DNA from: Desulfuromonas sp. KJ2020
GTDB taxonomy: Bacteria; Desulfobacterota; Desulfuromonadia; Desulfuromonadales; SZUA-540
Reading direction: 5' to 3'
DNA length: 64,000 bases
Assembly (NCBI RefSeq): GCF_024197615.1
Contig: NZ_JAKUKE010000002.1
Coordinates: 61,001-125,000, forward strand
Part shown: positions 45,320 through 53,179 of the stretch, piece after piece
Layout of the letters: every line of letters starts with the position of its first letter
How positions within the stretch are numbered: the stretch's first letter is position 1
The notes under the pieces: model-generated
Seen by the model: only the letters and a program-made list of their open reading frames with translations
What the model was told of the DNA's origin: nothing
Database searches by the model: none
Program-made: the position numbers and the translations under genes

Positions 45320-46054
45320 TTAGCGCCGCCTGCCCCTGGCCAAATGCTGGATGATTTTTTGGGGGTCGTTGGTAAAGACCCCTTGAACACCCTGCCGCCG
45401 CAGGGCATCGAGCTGCTCCAGGTCATCGACGGTCCAGGGAACAATATCCATCCCCTGGCGTCTGCAGGCCGTGACCATGGCCCGCGAAACGCGGTCGACA
45501 CGTGGGTGAAAACTCGCGGCCTGGTGGCGAACGGCCCGCTTCAGGGCCAGGTGCCAGAGAGGAACCTCCACCAGATACCCAAGGGCCAGTTCCGGAGCCA
45601 TCCTGTGAATCTTTGCCAATAGACGGTGGTTAAAAGAAGACAGCAATACGTTGACATCGGGATAGCGCTCCTGCAGGTCCAGAACAGCCAGACCGGCCTC
45701 CGCTGCCTTGATTTCAATATTGAGGCGCAGGCGCCCTCCAGCCCAGGCCATGACTTCCTCAAGAGAGGGAACCCCCTCCCCCCGAAAGGCAGGACCGAAC
45801 CAGCTTCCAGCATCCAGAGCGCGGATCTCCTGATATGTCCGGCGGCTCACAGGCCCCTGGCCGTTGGTCGTCCGCTCAAGGGTTTCATCATGAATCACCA
45901 CCGCCACCCCGTCCCGGCTCAGATGCACATCCAGTTCGATACCGGAAGCGCCAGCTGCTTCAGCAGCCAGAAAAGCAGCCATGGTATTCTCGGGAGCCTG
46001 GCTGGAAGCCCCCCTATGAGCCCACACGAGAAAGTTAAACAAGATGCCCCCCAT
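45320..46054 (-). CDS. Glycerophosphodiester phosphodiesterase
   Basis: The 244-residue cytosolic protein has the GDPD core: AHRGASSQAPENT with the catalytic His, IELDVHLSRDGVAVVIHDETLERTTNG with Glu, Asp and the second His, and IEIK. It hydrolyses glycerophosphodiesters from phospholipid turnover to glycerol-3-phosphate and alcohol. There is no signal peptide, so it is UgpQ-like and not GlpQ-like. It is transcribed divergently from glpX. Confidence 0.92.
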   Translation of the reverse strand: MGGILFNFLVWAHRGASSQAPENTMAAFLAAEAAGASGIELDVHLSRDGVAVVIHDETLERTTNGQGPVSRRTYQEIRALDAGSWFGPAFRGEGVPSLEEVMAWAGGRLRLNIEIKAAEAGLAVLDLQERYPDVNVLLSSFNHRLLAKIHRMAPELALGYLVEVPLWHLALKRAVRHQAASFHPRVDRVSRAMVTACRRQGMDIVPWTVDDLEQLDALRRQGVQGVFTNDPQKIIQHLARGRRR

Positions 46055-46149
46055 TCACCTCAACAGAACTCGCTCCATAAAGGAGAAAAATCCAATGGGC
46101 AACGACGCCCACGCCAAAGTCATCCACCAGTCAAACTCTACAGCAAAAC

Positions 46150-46178
46150 TTGTCATTATCCAAAAAACATGCAATTAT
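46150..46178 (+). promoter_or_regulatory. glpX promoter candidate
   Basis: TTGTCA (46150-46155) and AATTAT (46173-46178) are 17 bases apart, about 35 bases before the glpX start codon. Confidence 0.5.
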
Positions 46179-46213
46179 GCGGCGCAAAAAAACTCATACA
46201 AAAAGGAATTTTC

Positions 46214-47167
46214 ATGGACAGAAATCTCGCTCTTGAACTGGTCAGGGTAACCGAAGCCGCCGCCCTCTCCTGTGGACGGTGGGTCGGCAAGGGAGACAAG
46301 ATGGCTGCCGACGATGCCGCCACCAACGCCATGCGGCGCACCCTGGAATCCATCAACATCAGCGGGACCGTAGTCATCGGAGAGGGGGAAATGGATGAAG
46401 CCCCCATGCTCTATATTGGTGAAAAAGTGGGCAACGGCGAAGCCCCCGAAGTCGATATCGCTGTCGACCCTCTGGAGGGAACCAACATCTGCGCCAAGGG
46501 AATGAACGGCTCCATCACGACCATTGCGATAGCTCCTCGCGGGGGGTTTCTCCATGCACCCGACATGTATATGGAAAAAATCGCCACGGGTCCGGCGGCG
46601 CGGGATGCCATCGACATCAATCTGCCACCCGCCGAGAATCTCAAGCGGGTCGCTGCGGCCAAAAAATGTTACGTGGAAGATCTGACCGTGGTCGTACTGG
46701 ATCGACCCCGCCACGAGAAGATGGTGGAGGAGATTCGCAAAGCCGGAGCCCGCATCCACCTTATCTCCGACGGGGATGTGGCACCAGCCATAGCCGCTGC
46801 CGTCGACGGCAGCGGCGTCGACCTCATGATGGGGATTGGCGGCGCTCCCGAAGGCGTGCTGGCTGCTGCCGCCCTCAAATGCATGGGAGGGGGCATGCAG
46901 GGACGCCTGGTTTTCATGAGTAAGGACGAGAGGGATCGCGCCCTTAAAATGGGTATCGACGATTTTGACCAGGTCTACCTGGCGGAAGATATGGCCAAAG
47001 GCGACGTCTTTTTCGCCGCCACCGGCGTCACCAGCGGCGATCTTCTCGATGGCGTCCGTTACTTTTCCGGCGGCGCCGAAACACACTCCATCGTCATGCG
47101 TTCCCGCAGTCGAACCGTCCGCTTCATCAAGTCTCAGCATTACTTCGACTACAAACCAACCTATTGA
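46214..47167 (+). CDS. glpX: Class II fructose-1,6-bisphosphatase GlpX
   Basis: The 317-residue protein matches GlpX throughout: KMAADDAATNAMR, VVIGEGEMDEAPML (metal Glu), AVDPLEGTN with the lithium-sensitive phosphatase motif, and GIGGAPEGVLAAAAL. It removes the 1-phosphate of fructose-1,6-bisphosphate in gluconeogenesis, which this type of organism needs when growing on acetate. The ATG at 46214 follows AAAAGGA; the frame is open far upstream but that part is not coding. Confidence 0.96.
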   Translation: MDRNLALELVRVTEAAALSCGRWVGKGDKMAADDAATNAMRRTLESINISGTVVIGEGEMDEAPMLYIGEKVGNGEAPEVDIAVDPLEGTNICAKGMNGSITTIAIAPRGGFLHAPDMYMEKIATGPAARDAIDINLPPAENLKRVAAAKKCYVEDLTVVVLDRPRHEKMVEEIRKAGARIHLISDGDVAPAIAAAVDGSGVDLMMGIGGAPEGVLAAAALKCMGGGMQGRLVFMSKDERDRALKMGIDDFDQVYLAEDMAKGDVFFAATGVTSGDLLDGVRYFSGGAETHSIVMRSRSRTVRFIKSQHYFDYKPTY

Positions 47168-47206
47168 AACGGCGCAGACCTGTTGATTGATGGCGTGATT
47201 TAATCC

Positions 47207-47235
47207 TTGTAAACACCGTCGCGGCTTGCTAGTAT
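47207..47235 (+). promoter_or_regulatory. Promoter of the kinase-BON gene
   Basis: TTGTAA and TAGTAT with a 17-base spacer, about 40 bases before the start codon. Confidence 0.6.
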
Positions 47236-47277
47236 TTCGACGTAATTCTAGCCACATACCAAACTTGAGGAAGAGAC

Positions 47278-48105
47278 ATGGCAATCATTACCATCTCCCG
47301 CGAAATGGGAAGCGCCGGCATTCCCATCGCCCACATGCTGGCAGAAAAACTGGGCTACACCTTGCTTGACGGCGAAACGATCAAAGAAGCCGCCATGAAT
47401 TACGGCGTCAGCCCCGACGCCCTCGAAAATGCTGATGAAAAGCCCCCGGCTTTTATCGAAAAGCTCGATGAAAAGGCCGAACTGGACCTCCACTATATCG
47501 AACTGATCATCCTCGAATACGCCCTCAAGGGCAATGTCATCATCTACGGCCGAGGCGGTCAGGATCTCCTGCAGGATATCAAGAGCATCTTGCGGGTTCG
47601 CATCATCGCCCCCTTCGAGGAGCGCGTCGAGCGCTGGGCTGAAAGGGAATGGCTCGACCCGGACCTCGCCCGCATCATGGTGCGTCGCAGCGATCAGCAG
47701 CGGGCCGGCTTTATCAAATATTACTTTGACCGGGACTGGGAAGATCCCCTGGGCTACGACCTGGTCATCAACACGTCTAAACTGACGGAAGAGACGGCGG
47801 TCAAGGTAATCTGTGATGGCGTCAAGGACCAGAACCTCGTTGACCTGAAGCAGAACTGCAAAAAGAAATTGACCAATCTCATCCTGCGGAAAAAGGCGGA
47901 AATCGCTATCCTGACCCAGGACGGAGTCGATGGCCACCATGTCGAAATCACGGGAGAAGACGGCAAAATCGTTCTTTCCGGACATGTTCACAGCGACAAA
48001 GAAAAGAAGCTTTCCGTCGCCGCCGTACAGAAAATTGACGGTGTCAAGGAAGTGGTCAACAAGCTTCGGGTCATTGAGTACCGAAACTACCCGAAAGAGC
48101 ACTGA
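47278..48105 (+). CDS. Cytidylate-kinase-like protein with C-terminal BON domain
   Basis: In the 275-residue protein, residues 1-190 resemble the cytidylate-kinase-like family (ITISREMGSAGIPIAHMLAEKLGY, GRGGQDLL, and the Arg-rich DRDW lid), but the P-loop is ISREMGSAG instead of GxxGxGK. Residues 195-275 form a BON domain (KAEIAILTQDGVDGHHVEITGEDGKIVLSGHV, KIDGVKEVVNKLRV). BON domains bind phospholipid or small ligands and are usually exported, while this protein has no signal. GAGGAAGAG precedes the ATG. The reaction is unknown; nucleotide binding is likely. Confidence 0.8.
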   Translation: MAIITISREMGSAGIPIAHMLAEKLGYTLLDGETIKEAAMNYGVSPDALENADEKPPAFIEKLDEKAELDLHYIELIILEYALKGNVIIYGRGGQDLLQDIKSILRVRIIAPFEERVERWAEREWLDPDLARIMVRRSDQQRAGFIKYYFDRDWEDPLGYDLVINTSKLTEETAVKVICDGVKDQNLVDLKQNCKKKLTNLILRKKAEIAILTQDGVDGHHVEITGEDGKIVLSGHVHSDKEKKLSVAAVQKIDGVKEVVNKLRVIEYRNYPKEH

Positions 48106-48128
48106 GTTTGTCAGTGTCACTCGCAGGC

Positions 48129-48157
48129 AAAAGCCGGTCCTTTTCGACCGGCTTTTT
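48129..48157 (+). terminator. Terminator behind the kinase-BON gene
   Basis: AAAAGCCGGTC, loop CTTTTC, GACCGGC followed by five T residues. Confidence 0.92.
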
Positions 48158-48202
48158 GCGTCAAAGGCCTCGCAGGCAACCCGGCAAATTTACGTCACAA
48201 AC

Positions 48203-48232
48203 TTGTATGCATGGCTTTTCTCGTGCTAATAT
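48203..48232 (+). promoter_or_regulatory. yebC promoter candidate
   Basis: TTGTAT and TAATAT with an 18-base spacer, 54 bases before the yebC start. It probably drives the yebC-ruvCAB run. Confidence 0.55.
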
Positions 48233-48285
48233 TCGGCGATTAGTCAAAAAGGCATTATTGAATACACCGAAGGAGAACGCTACAG

Positions 48286-49032
48286 ATGGCTGGACACAGT
48301 AAATGGGCGAACATCAAACACCGCAAAGGCGCCCAGGACGCCAAACGCGGCAAAGTTTTTACCAAACTGATCAAGGAAATCACGGTTGCCGCCAAAATTG
48401 GCGGTGGTGACATAGAAGGCAATCCCCGTCTCCGTACGGCCATCGACAAGGCCAAGAGCGAGAACATGCCGAAGGATACCATCGAACGGGCCATTAAAAA
48501 GGGAACGGGCGACATGGACGGTGTGAATTACGAAGAAGGCACCTTCGAAGGCTACGGGCCTGGCGGGGTCGCCGTCATCGTCGAGTTCATGACCGACAAC
48601 CGCACCCGCACCGTGGCGGATGTGCGCCACATCTTCAACAAGCACAACGGCAGCCTGGGCGTCAGCGGCTCCGTGTCCTATCTGTTCGACCGCAAGGGAT
48701 TGATCTCCTTTCCGACGGAGAACGATTTCGACACGATCTTCGAAGCCGCCCTCGAAGCCGGCGCCGAAGACGTCAAGGACGAAGGAGATTCCTACGAAGT
48801 CATCACCGACCCATCCAACTTCATCGAAGTGCGCGAAGCCATCGCCGAGAAGGGTCTGAAGTGGGAAACGGCCGAAATCACCATGCTCCCCCAGACCATG
48901 GTGCAGGTTGAAGGCAAGCAGGCCGAACAGATGCTCAAGATGATGGACAAGCTCGAAGACAACGACGACGTGCAGAACGTCTACGCCAACTTCGACATTT
49001 CCGATGAGGATTACGCCAGCCTTATGGGCTAA
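48286..49032 (+). CDS. yebC: YebC/PmpR family protein (TACO1)
   Basis: The 248-residue protein begins with the invariant [17 protein letters not shown] and contains [13 protein letters not shown] and [10 protein letters not shown], typical of YebC. Members were described as DNA-binding regulators and, more recently, as ribosome-associated factors that help translation of proline-rich stretches. It heads the run with ruvC, ruvA and ruvB, an order common in bacteria. Confidence 0.97.
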   Translation: MAGHSKWANIKHRKGAQDAKRGKVFTKLIKEITVAAKIGGGDIEGNPRLRTAIDKAKSENMPKDTIERAIKKGTGDMDGVNYEEGTFEGYGPGGVAVIVEFMTDNRTRTVADVRHIFNKHNGSLGVSGSVSYLFDRKGLISFPTENDFDTIFEAALEAGAEDVKDEGDSYEVITDPSNFIEVREAIAEKGLKWETAEITMLPQTMVQVEGKQAEQMLKMMDKLEDNDDVQNVYANFDISDEDYASLMG

Positions 49033-49081
49033 AACGGGAAGAGGCGTAAAGCCCCTTCTTTATCTTCCACCGGGATGGAAC

Positions 49082-49579
49082 ATGCGCATACTCGGAATCG
49101 ATCCCGGCAGCCGGGTGACTGGCTACGGCGTCATCGAAAAGCAGGGAAACCGGCTGATTCATATTGATAACGGCGCCATCTACACCGACAGCAAAGACAG
49201 CTTGGCCCATCGGCTGCAGACTATTCATGAAGGTCTGGTTCGGATTATCGGGCGATACAATCCAGAGGCTATGGCCGTCGAAGAAATCTTCCTCGCCAAA
49301 AACGCCCTGTCCGCGCTCAAGCTCGGCCATGCCAGAGGAGCAGCCCTGTTGGCCGGGACACGGCACCAGCTTCCCGTTTTCGAGTACACAGCCTTGCAGG
49401 TCAAAAGCGCCGTGGTCGGTTACGGCCGCGCTGCCAAGCCCCAGGTGCAGCACATGGTCCGTGTCCTCATGAATCTGCCGGAGATCGCCCAGGAAGATGC
49501 TTCGGACGCCCTCGCCGTCGCTATCTGTCATGCCCACAGTCACCAACTGACTGCCAGGCTGCAGAAGAGCTCGCGCTAA
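49082..49579 (+). CDS. ruvC: Holliday junction resolvase RuvC
   Basis: The 165-residue protein has the RNase H-like active site: Asp7 in LGIDPGS, Glu in AVEEIF near 66, and the C-terminal Asp pair in [13 protein letters not shown]. It cuts Holliday junctions symmetrically during recombinational repair, together with RuvAB. The ATG at 49082 gives the exact family start ([10 protein letters not shown]) with GGATGG upstream. It is 49 bases after yebC and 45 before ruvA. Confidence 0.97.
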   Translation: MRILGIDPGSRVTGYGVIEKQGNRLIHIDNGAIYTDSKDSLAHRLQTIHEGLVRIIGRYNPEAMAVEEIFLAKNALSALKLGHARGAALLAGTRHQLPVFEYTALQVKSAVVGYGRAAKPQVQHMVRVLMNLPEIAQEDASDALAVAICHAHSHQLTARLQKSSR

Positions 49580-49624
49580 TACTCAGCCAGAACGCCTTTG
49601 GCTCCCGATTGAAGGGTCCCGACC

Positions 49625-50224
49625 ATGATCGCTCTACTGACGGGAAATATCGTCTTCAAATCCATAGACCACATCATCCTGGAAACGGGAGGCGTCGGCT
49701 ACCGGGTCATGATCCCCCTATCCACCTTCTACAGTCTGCCGGAACAAGGCGACAGCCGTCTGCATATTTATACCCATGTCAAGGAAGATGCCATCCACCT
49801 CTATGGCTTTCTCCGACTGGATGAAAAGGAAATGTTCCAGCTGTTGCTGAGCGTCTCGGGGATCGGACCGCGCCTGGCGCTGAACATTCTGTCCAATATC
49901 ACGACAGAGGAGCTGAAATCCTCCCTTTACGACGGCAATCTCAAAAGGTTGTCCGGCATACCGGGGATCGGCAAAAAGACGGCTGAACGCATGGTGCTCG
50001 AATTAAAAGATAAAGTCGCCAAAATGGCATCCAGCGGACAGTCTACCGCCGCCCGCCCTGCGGCAGCACCGGCGCAGAACATCTTCGACGACACCTTGTC
50101 GGCCTTGACCAACCTCGGCTACAAAGAGGCTCAGGCGCGCAAGGCTCTGGAATCCATGGAGATTCCAACCGAAGCCAGCCTTGAGGACCTTCTCAAGGGG
50201 GCATTGAAAATACTGCTGAAATAG
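49625..50224 (+). CDS. ruvA: Holliday junction DNA helicase RuvA
   Basis: The 199-residue protein has the OB domain (MIALLTGNIVFK...), the two helix-hairpin-helix motifs (LLSVSGIGPRLALNIL and LSGIPGIGKKTAERMV) that hold the junction, a flexible linker rich in Ala and Pro, and the C-terminal domain III (NLGYKEAQARKAL) that contacts RuvB. Size and order are normal for the family. Confidence 0.97.
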   Translation: MIALLTGNIVFKSIDHIILETGGVGYRVMIPLSTFYSLPEQGDSRLHIYTHVKEDAIHLYGFLRLDEKEMFQLLLSVSGIGPRLALNILSNITTEELKSSLYDGNLKRLSGIPGIGKKTAERMVLELKDKVAKMASSGQSTAARPAAAPAQNIFDDTLSALTNLGYKEAQARKALESMEIPTEASLEDLLKGALKILLK

Positions 50225-50261
50225 CCTGTAGCCGTCACTTCCGAGGGAGCACCCTGTTGGC

Positions 50262-51287
50262 ATGACTGAAAGAATCATCACCCCCGACCTGGCTGAAGAC
50301 GACCAGAACTTCGAGAGCAGCCTGAGACCGCGGACGCTGCGTGAATATATCGGTCAGACCAAGGCCAAGGAAAATCTCCAGATTTTCATCGACGCCGCCC
50401 GCCGCCGAGGCGAGTCTCTCGACCATGTTCTTTTCTTCGGGCCACCGGGTCTAGGCAAAACAACCCTGGCCAACATCATCGCCAACGAAATGGGTGTCAG
50501 CTTAAAAAGCACCTCCGGTCCCGTCATAGAAAAATCGGGGGATCTCGCCGCGATTCTGACCAATCTCGAGGCCGGAGATGTCCTGTTCATCGACGAAATC
50601 CACCGACTGTCCCCTGTCGTCGAAGAAGTCCTTTATCCGGCCATGGAAGACTACCAGCTCGACATCATTATCGGCCAGGGACCTTCAGCCCGGACCATCA
50701 AACTCGACCTGCCCCGCTTCACCCTGGTCGGCGCCACGACCCGCGCCGGGCTGTTGTCCTCCCCGCTGCGGGATCGCTTCGGGGTTATTTCACGGCTTGA
50801 ATTCTATTCGGACGAGGAACTGGCCACGATCGTCGAACGCAGTGCGGAAATCCTCCATATTCCCACCGAGAAGGATGGAGCCCTCGAAATTGCCAGACGC
50901 AGTCGAGGAACGCCCCGCATCGCCAACCGCCTGCTGCGCCGGGTCAGGGATTTCGCCCAGGTCAAGGGGGATGGCGTCATCACGCGAGACATTGCCGATT
51001 CGGCTCTCGGCCGGCTGGAAGTCGACCGACTCGGGTTCGACCACATGGACCGTCGCATTCTGCTGACCATTATCGACAAGTTCGCCGGAGGACCGGTAGG
51101 ACTGGAGACTCTCGCCGCCATTGTGGGTGAAGAAAAGGATACCATCGAGGATGTCATTGAACCCTTTCTGCTCCAGCAGGGATATTTGAACCGGACGCCG
51201 CGAGGACGCATGGCCACACCGCTCGCCTATCGGCATTTCCAGCGCCTTCCCGGGGGCAAGGATACTCATGGCGATCTTTTCGGCTGA
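50262..51287 (+). CDS. ruvB: Holliday junction branch migration ATPase RuvB
   Basis: The 341-residue protein has Walker [11 protein letters not shown], Walker [10 protein letters not shown], sensor 1 in LVGATTRAG, and the C-terminal winged-helix domain ([23 protein letters not shown]). It is the hexameric motor of branch migration. It follows ruvA by 37 bases; a GGGAG lies about 13 bases before the ATG. Confidence 0.97.
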   Translation: MTERIITPDLAEDDQNFESSLRPRTLREYIGQTKAKENLQIFIDAARRRGESLDHVLFFGPPGLGKTTLANIIANEMGVSLKSTSGPVIEKSGDLAAILTNLEAGDVLFIDEIHRLSPVVEEVLYPAMEDYQLDIIIGQGPSARTIKLDLPRFTLVGATTRAGLLSSPLRDRFGVISRLEFYSDEELATIVERSAEILHIPTEKDGALEIARRSRGTPRIANRLLRRVRDFAQVKGDGVITRDIADSALGRLEVDRLGFDHMDRRILLTIIDKFAGGPVGLETLAAIVGEEKDTIEDVIEPFLLQQGYLNRTPRGRMATPLAYRHFQRLPGGKDTHGDLFG

Positions 51288-51331
51288 AGCCTCGGGGAGG
51301 CTTCCCCGCGCCCAAGCAGGCGATTCCTGAT

Positions 51332-52660
51332 ATGAAACCAATCCGCATGACCGTAACCAAAAGGGTGGCCGCAGGATATCTTCTCGTTGTCATTTTCACC
51401 CTGACAGCCATTATCTACGCCTTGGCCAGCCTCCATACCCAGACCGCCCGCTCAGAAAAACTGGTATCCGTCGACTTCAACGCCCTCAACCTGTCCCGCT
51501 CCTTGCGCCAGAATTTGCTGAACCAGGACCGTCTGGAAAAGCAGCTGCTGATCCTGAAAGATGAAGAAATTCAAGCCCTCCTGAGCTTTCGTCAGCAGGA
51601 GGCGGACGCGCTCTGGCAAGACCTGGCCGCCCTGCCCCTTGAACTGAATCTGGCCGCTACTTCGGAGGTCATGGCTCAATACCAGAAAGAACGGCTTAAA
51701 GGCAACAGCCTCCTCGAGACTGAAGCCTGGCAAGAGGCGGAACGCTTTTCGAGCCACACACTGGCCCCGTTGCGCTCCACTCTGCTGGATCAATTTGACA
51801 CTCTCATCGACCAGCAGGAAATAGCCATCGACAACTCTCTCAACGTTTTTTCGGAAGACAGCTCCCGAGCCTATCAAGTCGCGGTCATCCTGACCTTTCT
51901 GGGGCTTTTTCTGTCAGCGCCCGTGGCCCTGACGGTTATTTTCAGCATTCATCGTTCCATCAAAAAGCTGGTTCAGGCGACCCAGGCGGTAGCCGCCGGC
52001 AGCTTTGATCACCAGCCGGACATTCACGCCAAGGATGAATTCGGCGACCTCGCCCGTGAGTTCGCCGCCATGGCCATCAAGCTACGAGAACTGGAGCAGG
52101 TGCAGCTTGACGCCAATCCCCTGACCCATCTGCCGGGAGGATTGAGTATCGAGCGGGAGTTGGAGAACCGCATCCACCAGGGGAAGAGCTTTGCTCACCT
52201 CTACCTGGACCTGGATCATTTCAAACCCTTCGGTGACCGCTATGGCTACAAAACGGGCAGCGATGTCATCTCCTTTGTTGGGGACATCATCAATGACATT
52301 GTGCAACAGGAAGGCACCCCGGACGATCTGGTCGGCCACATCGGCGGAGACGACTATGTGGTGATTACCGAACCGGATCGGGCTGAGACCATCGCGAAAA
52401 AGATCATCGATCGTTTTGACCGGGAAGTCCCTGAGTTCTACACGGAGGAAGACCGGTCCAATGGCTTTTTCTTCGGCAAGGATCGTTTTGGCGTAGAACG
52501 GCAGTTTCCCATTCTGACCCTGTCCATTGGCATCATTTGCAGCAACAACCTTGACTCGCCGTCCTCCTTGGCTATCAGCCGGGAATGCGCTAATATCAAG
52601 GAACATTTGAAAAAAATGCCCGGAAGTAATTACCTGATAAACCGAAGACGGAATCTGTAA
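51332..52660 (+). CDS. HAMP-containing membrane protein with degenerate GGDEF domain
   Basis: The 442-residue protein has an N-terminal membrane helix (about 12-34), a periplasmic helical sensor region, a second membrane helix (about 183-205), a HAMP linker and a GGDEF-like domain from about 265. The active-site motif is GGDDY where active cyclases have GGDEF or GGEEF, and there is no EAL domain. It may be a signal-binding or effector protein instead of a diguanylate cyclase. It overlaps none of its neighbours and is three bases from the next gene, so co-translation with the lipoprotein is likely. Confidence 0.82.
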   Translation: MKPIRMTVTKRVAAGYLLVVIFTLTAIIYALASLHTQTARSEKLVSVDFNALNLSRSLRQNLLNQDRLEKQLLILKDEEIQALLSFRQQEADALWQDLAALPLELNLAATSEVMAQYQKERLKGNSLLETEAWQEAERFSSHTLAPLRSTLLDQFDTLIDQQEIAIDNSLNVFSEDSSRAYQVAVILTFLGLFLSAPVALTVIFSIHRSIKKLVQATQAVAAGSFDHQPDIHAKDEFGDLAREFAAMAIKLRELEQVQLDANPLTHLPGGLSIERELENRIHQGKSFAHLYLDLDHFKPFGDRYGYKTGSDVISFVGDIINDIVQQEGTPDDLVGHIGGDDYVVITEPDRAETIAKKIIDRFDREVPEFYTEEDRSNGFFFGKDRFGVERQFPILTLSIGIICSNNLDSPSSLAISRECANIKEHLKKMPGSNYLINRRRNL

Positions 52661-52662
52661 TT

Positions 52663-53061
52663 ATGCGCTATTTTATCCTGTTCCTGTTTGGACTGATCCT
52701 TAGCGGTTGTCAGTATGGCAGACTTCTCAACCCCTCTGAATTTCAAGCCCGTGACGTCTTCCTGCGAGGCCTCGAAAACTGGGACGAATCCGGCTCCATG
52801 GAGGCATGGGCGCCTCTGCAGCGAGACTACCCCGAGAGCCCCTGGACCGCCCGCGCCCAACATCTCAACGAGCTGAGGATCTTGGTCGAGAAACAGAAAG
52901 AGGCAATAGCCGGGCTCGAGGGCCAAAACAAGAAGCTGACAACGATGGCCGAGCGCTGCCGGCAGGAAAACAAACAGCTGCAACAGGACATCGCCCAATT
53001 GAAGGAAAATATCGCACAACTCAAGCAACTGCTGGTTGATTATGAGTTAAGAGCCAAATGA
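52663..53061 (+). CDS. Coiled-coil lipoprotein
   Basis: The 132-residue protein has a lipoprotein signal with LILSGC (Cys16) followed by a short globular part (FQARDVFLRGLENW) and a C-terminal coiled coil from about residue 65 rich in Gln, Glu, Lys and Leu heptads. It is probably anchored in the outer membrane, but sorting cannot be proven. The start follows the upstream stop by two bases. No known family was recognised. Confidence 0.72.
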   Translation: MRYFILFLFGLILSGCQYGRLLNPSEFQARDVFLRGLENWDESGSMEAWAPLQRDYPESPWTARAQHLNELRILVEKQKEAIAGLEGQNKKLTTMAERCRQENKQLQQDIAQLKENIAQLKQLLVDYELRAK

Positions 53062-53179
53062 TACCGGGCGAGGCATGTGACCGGCGACCTACCCTGCTCT
53101 TAGTTTTTTCACCCTTGTCCTGATGGCGAGCTCGGAAAAATCTCAAATTTCCACCGACCCCCCTGTTTAGGCCACACCT

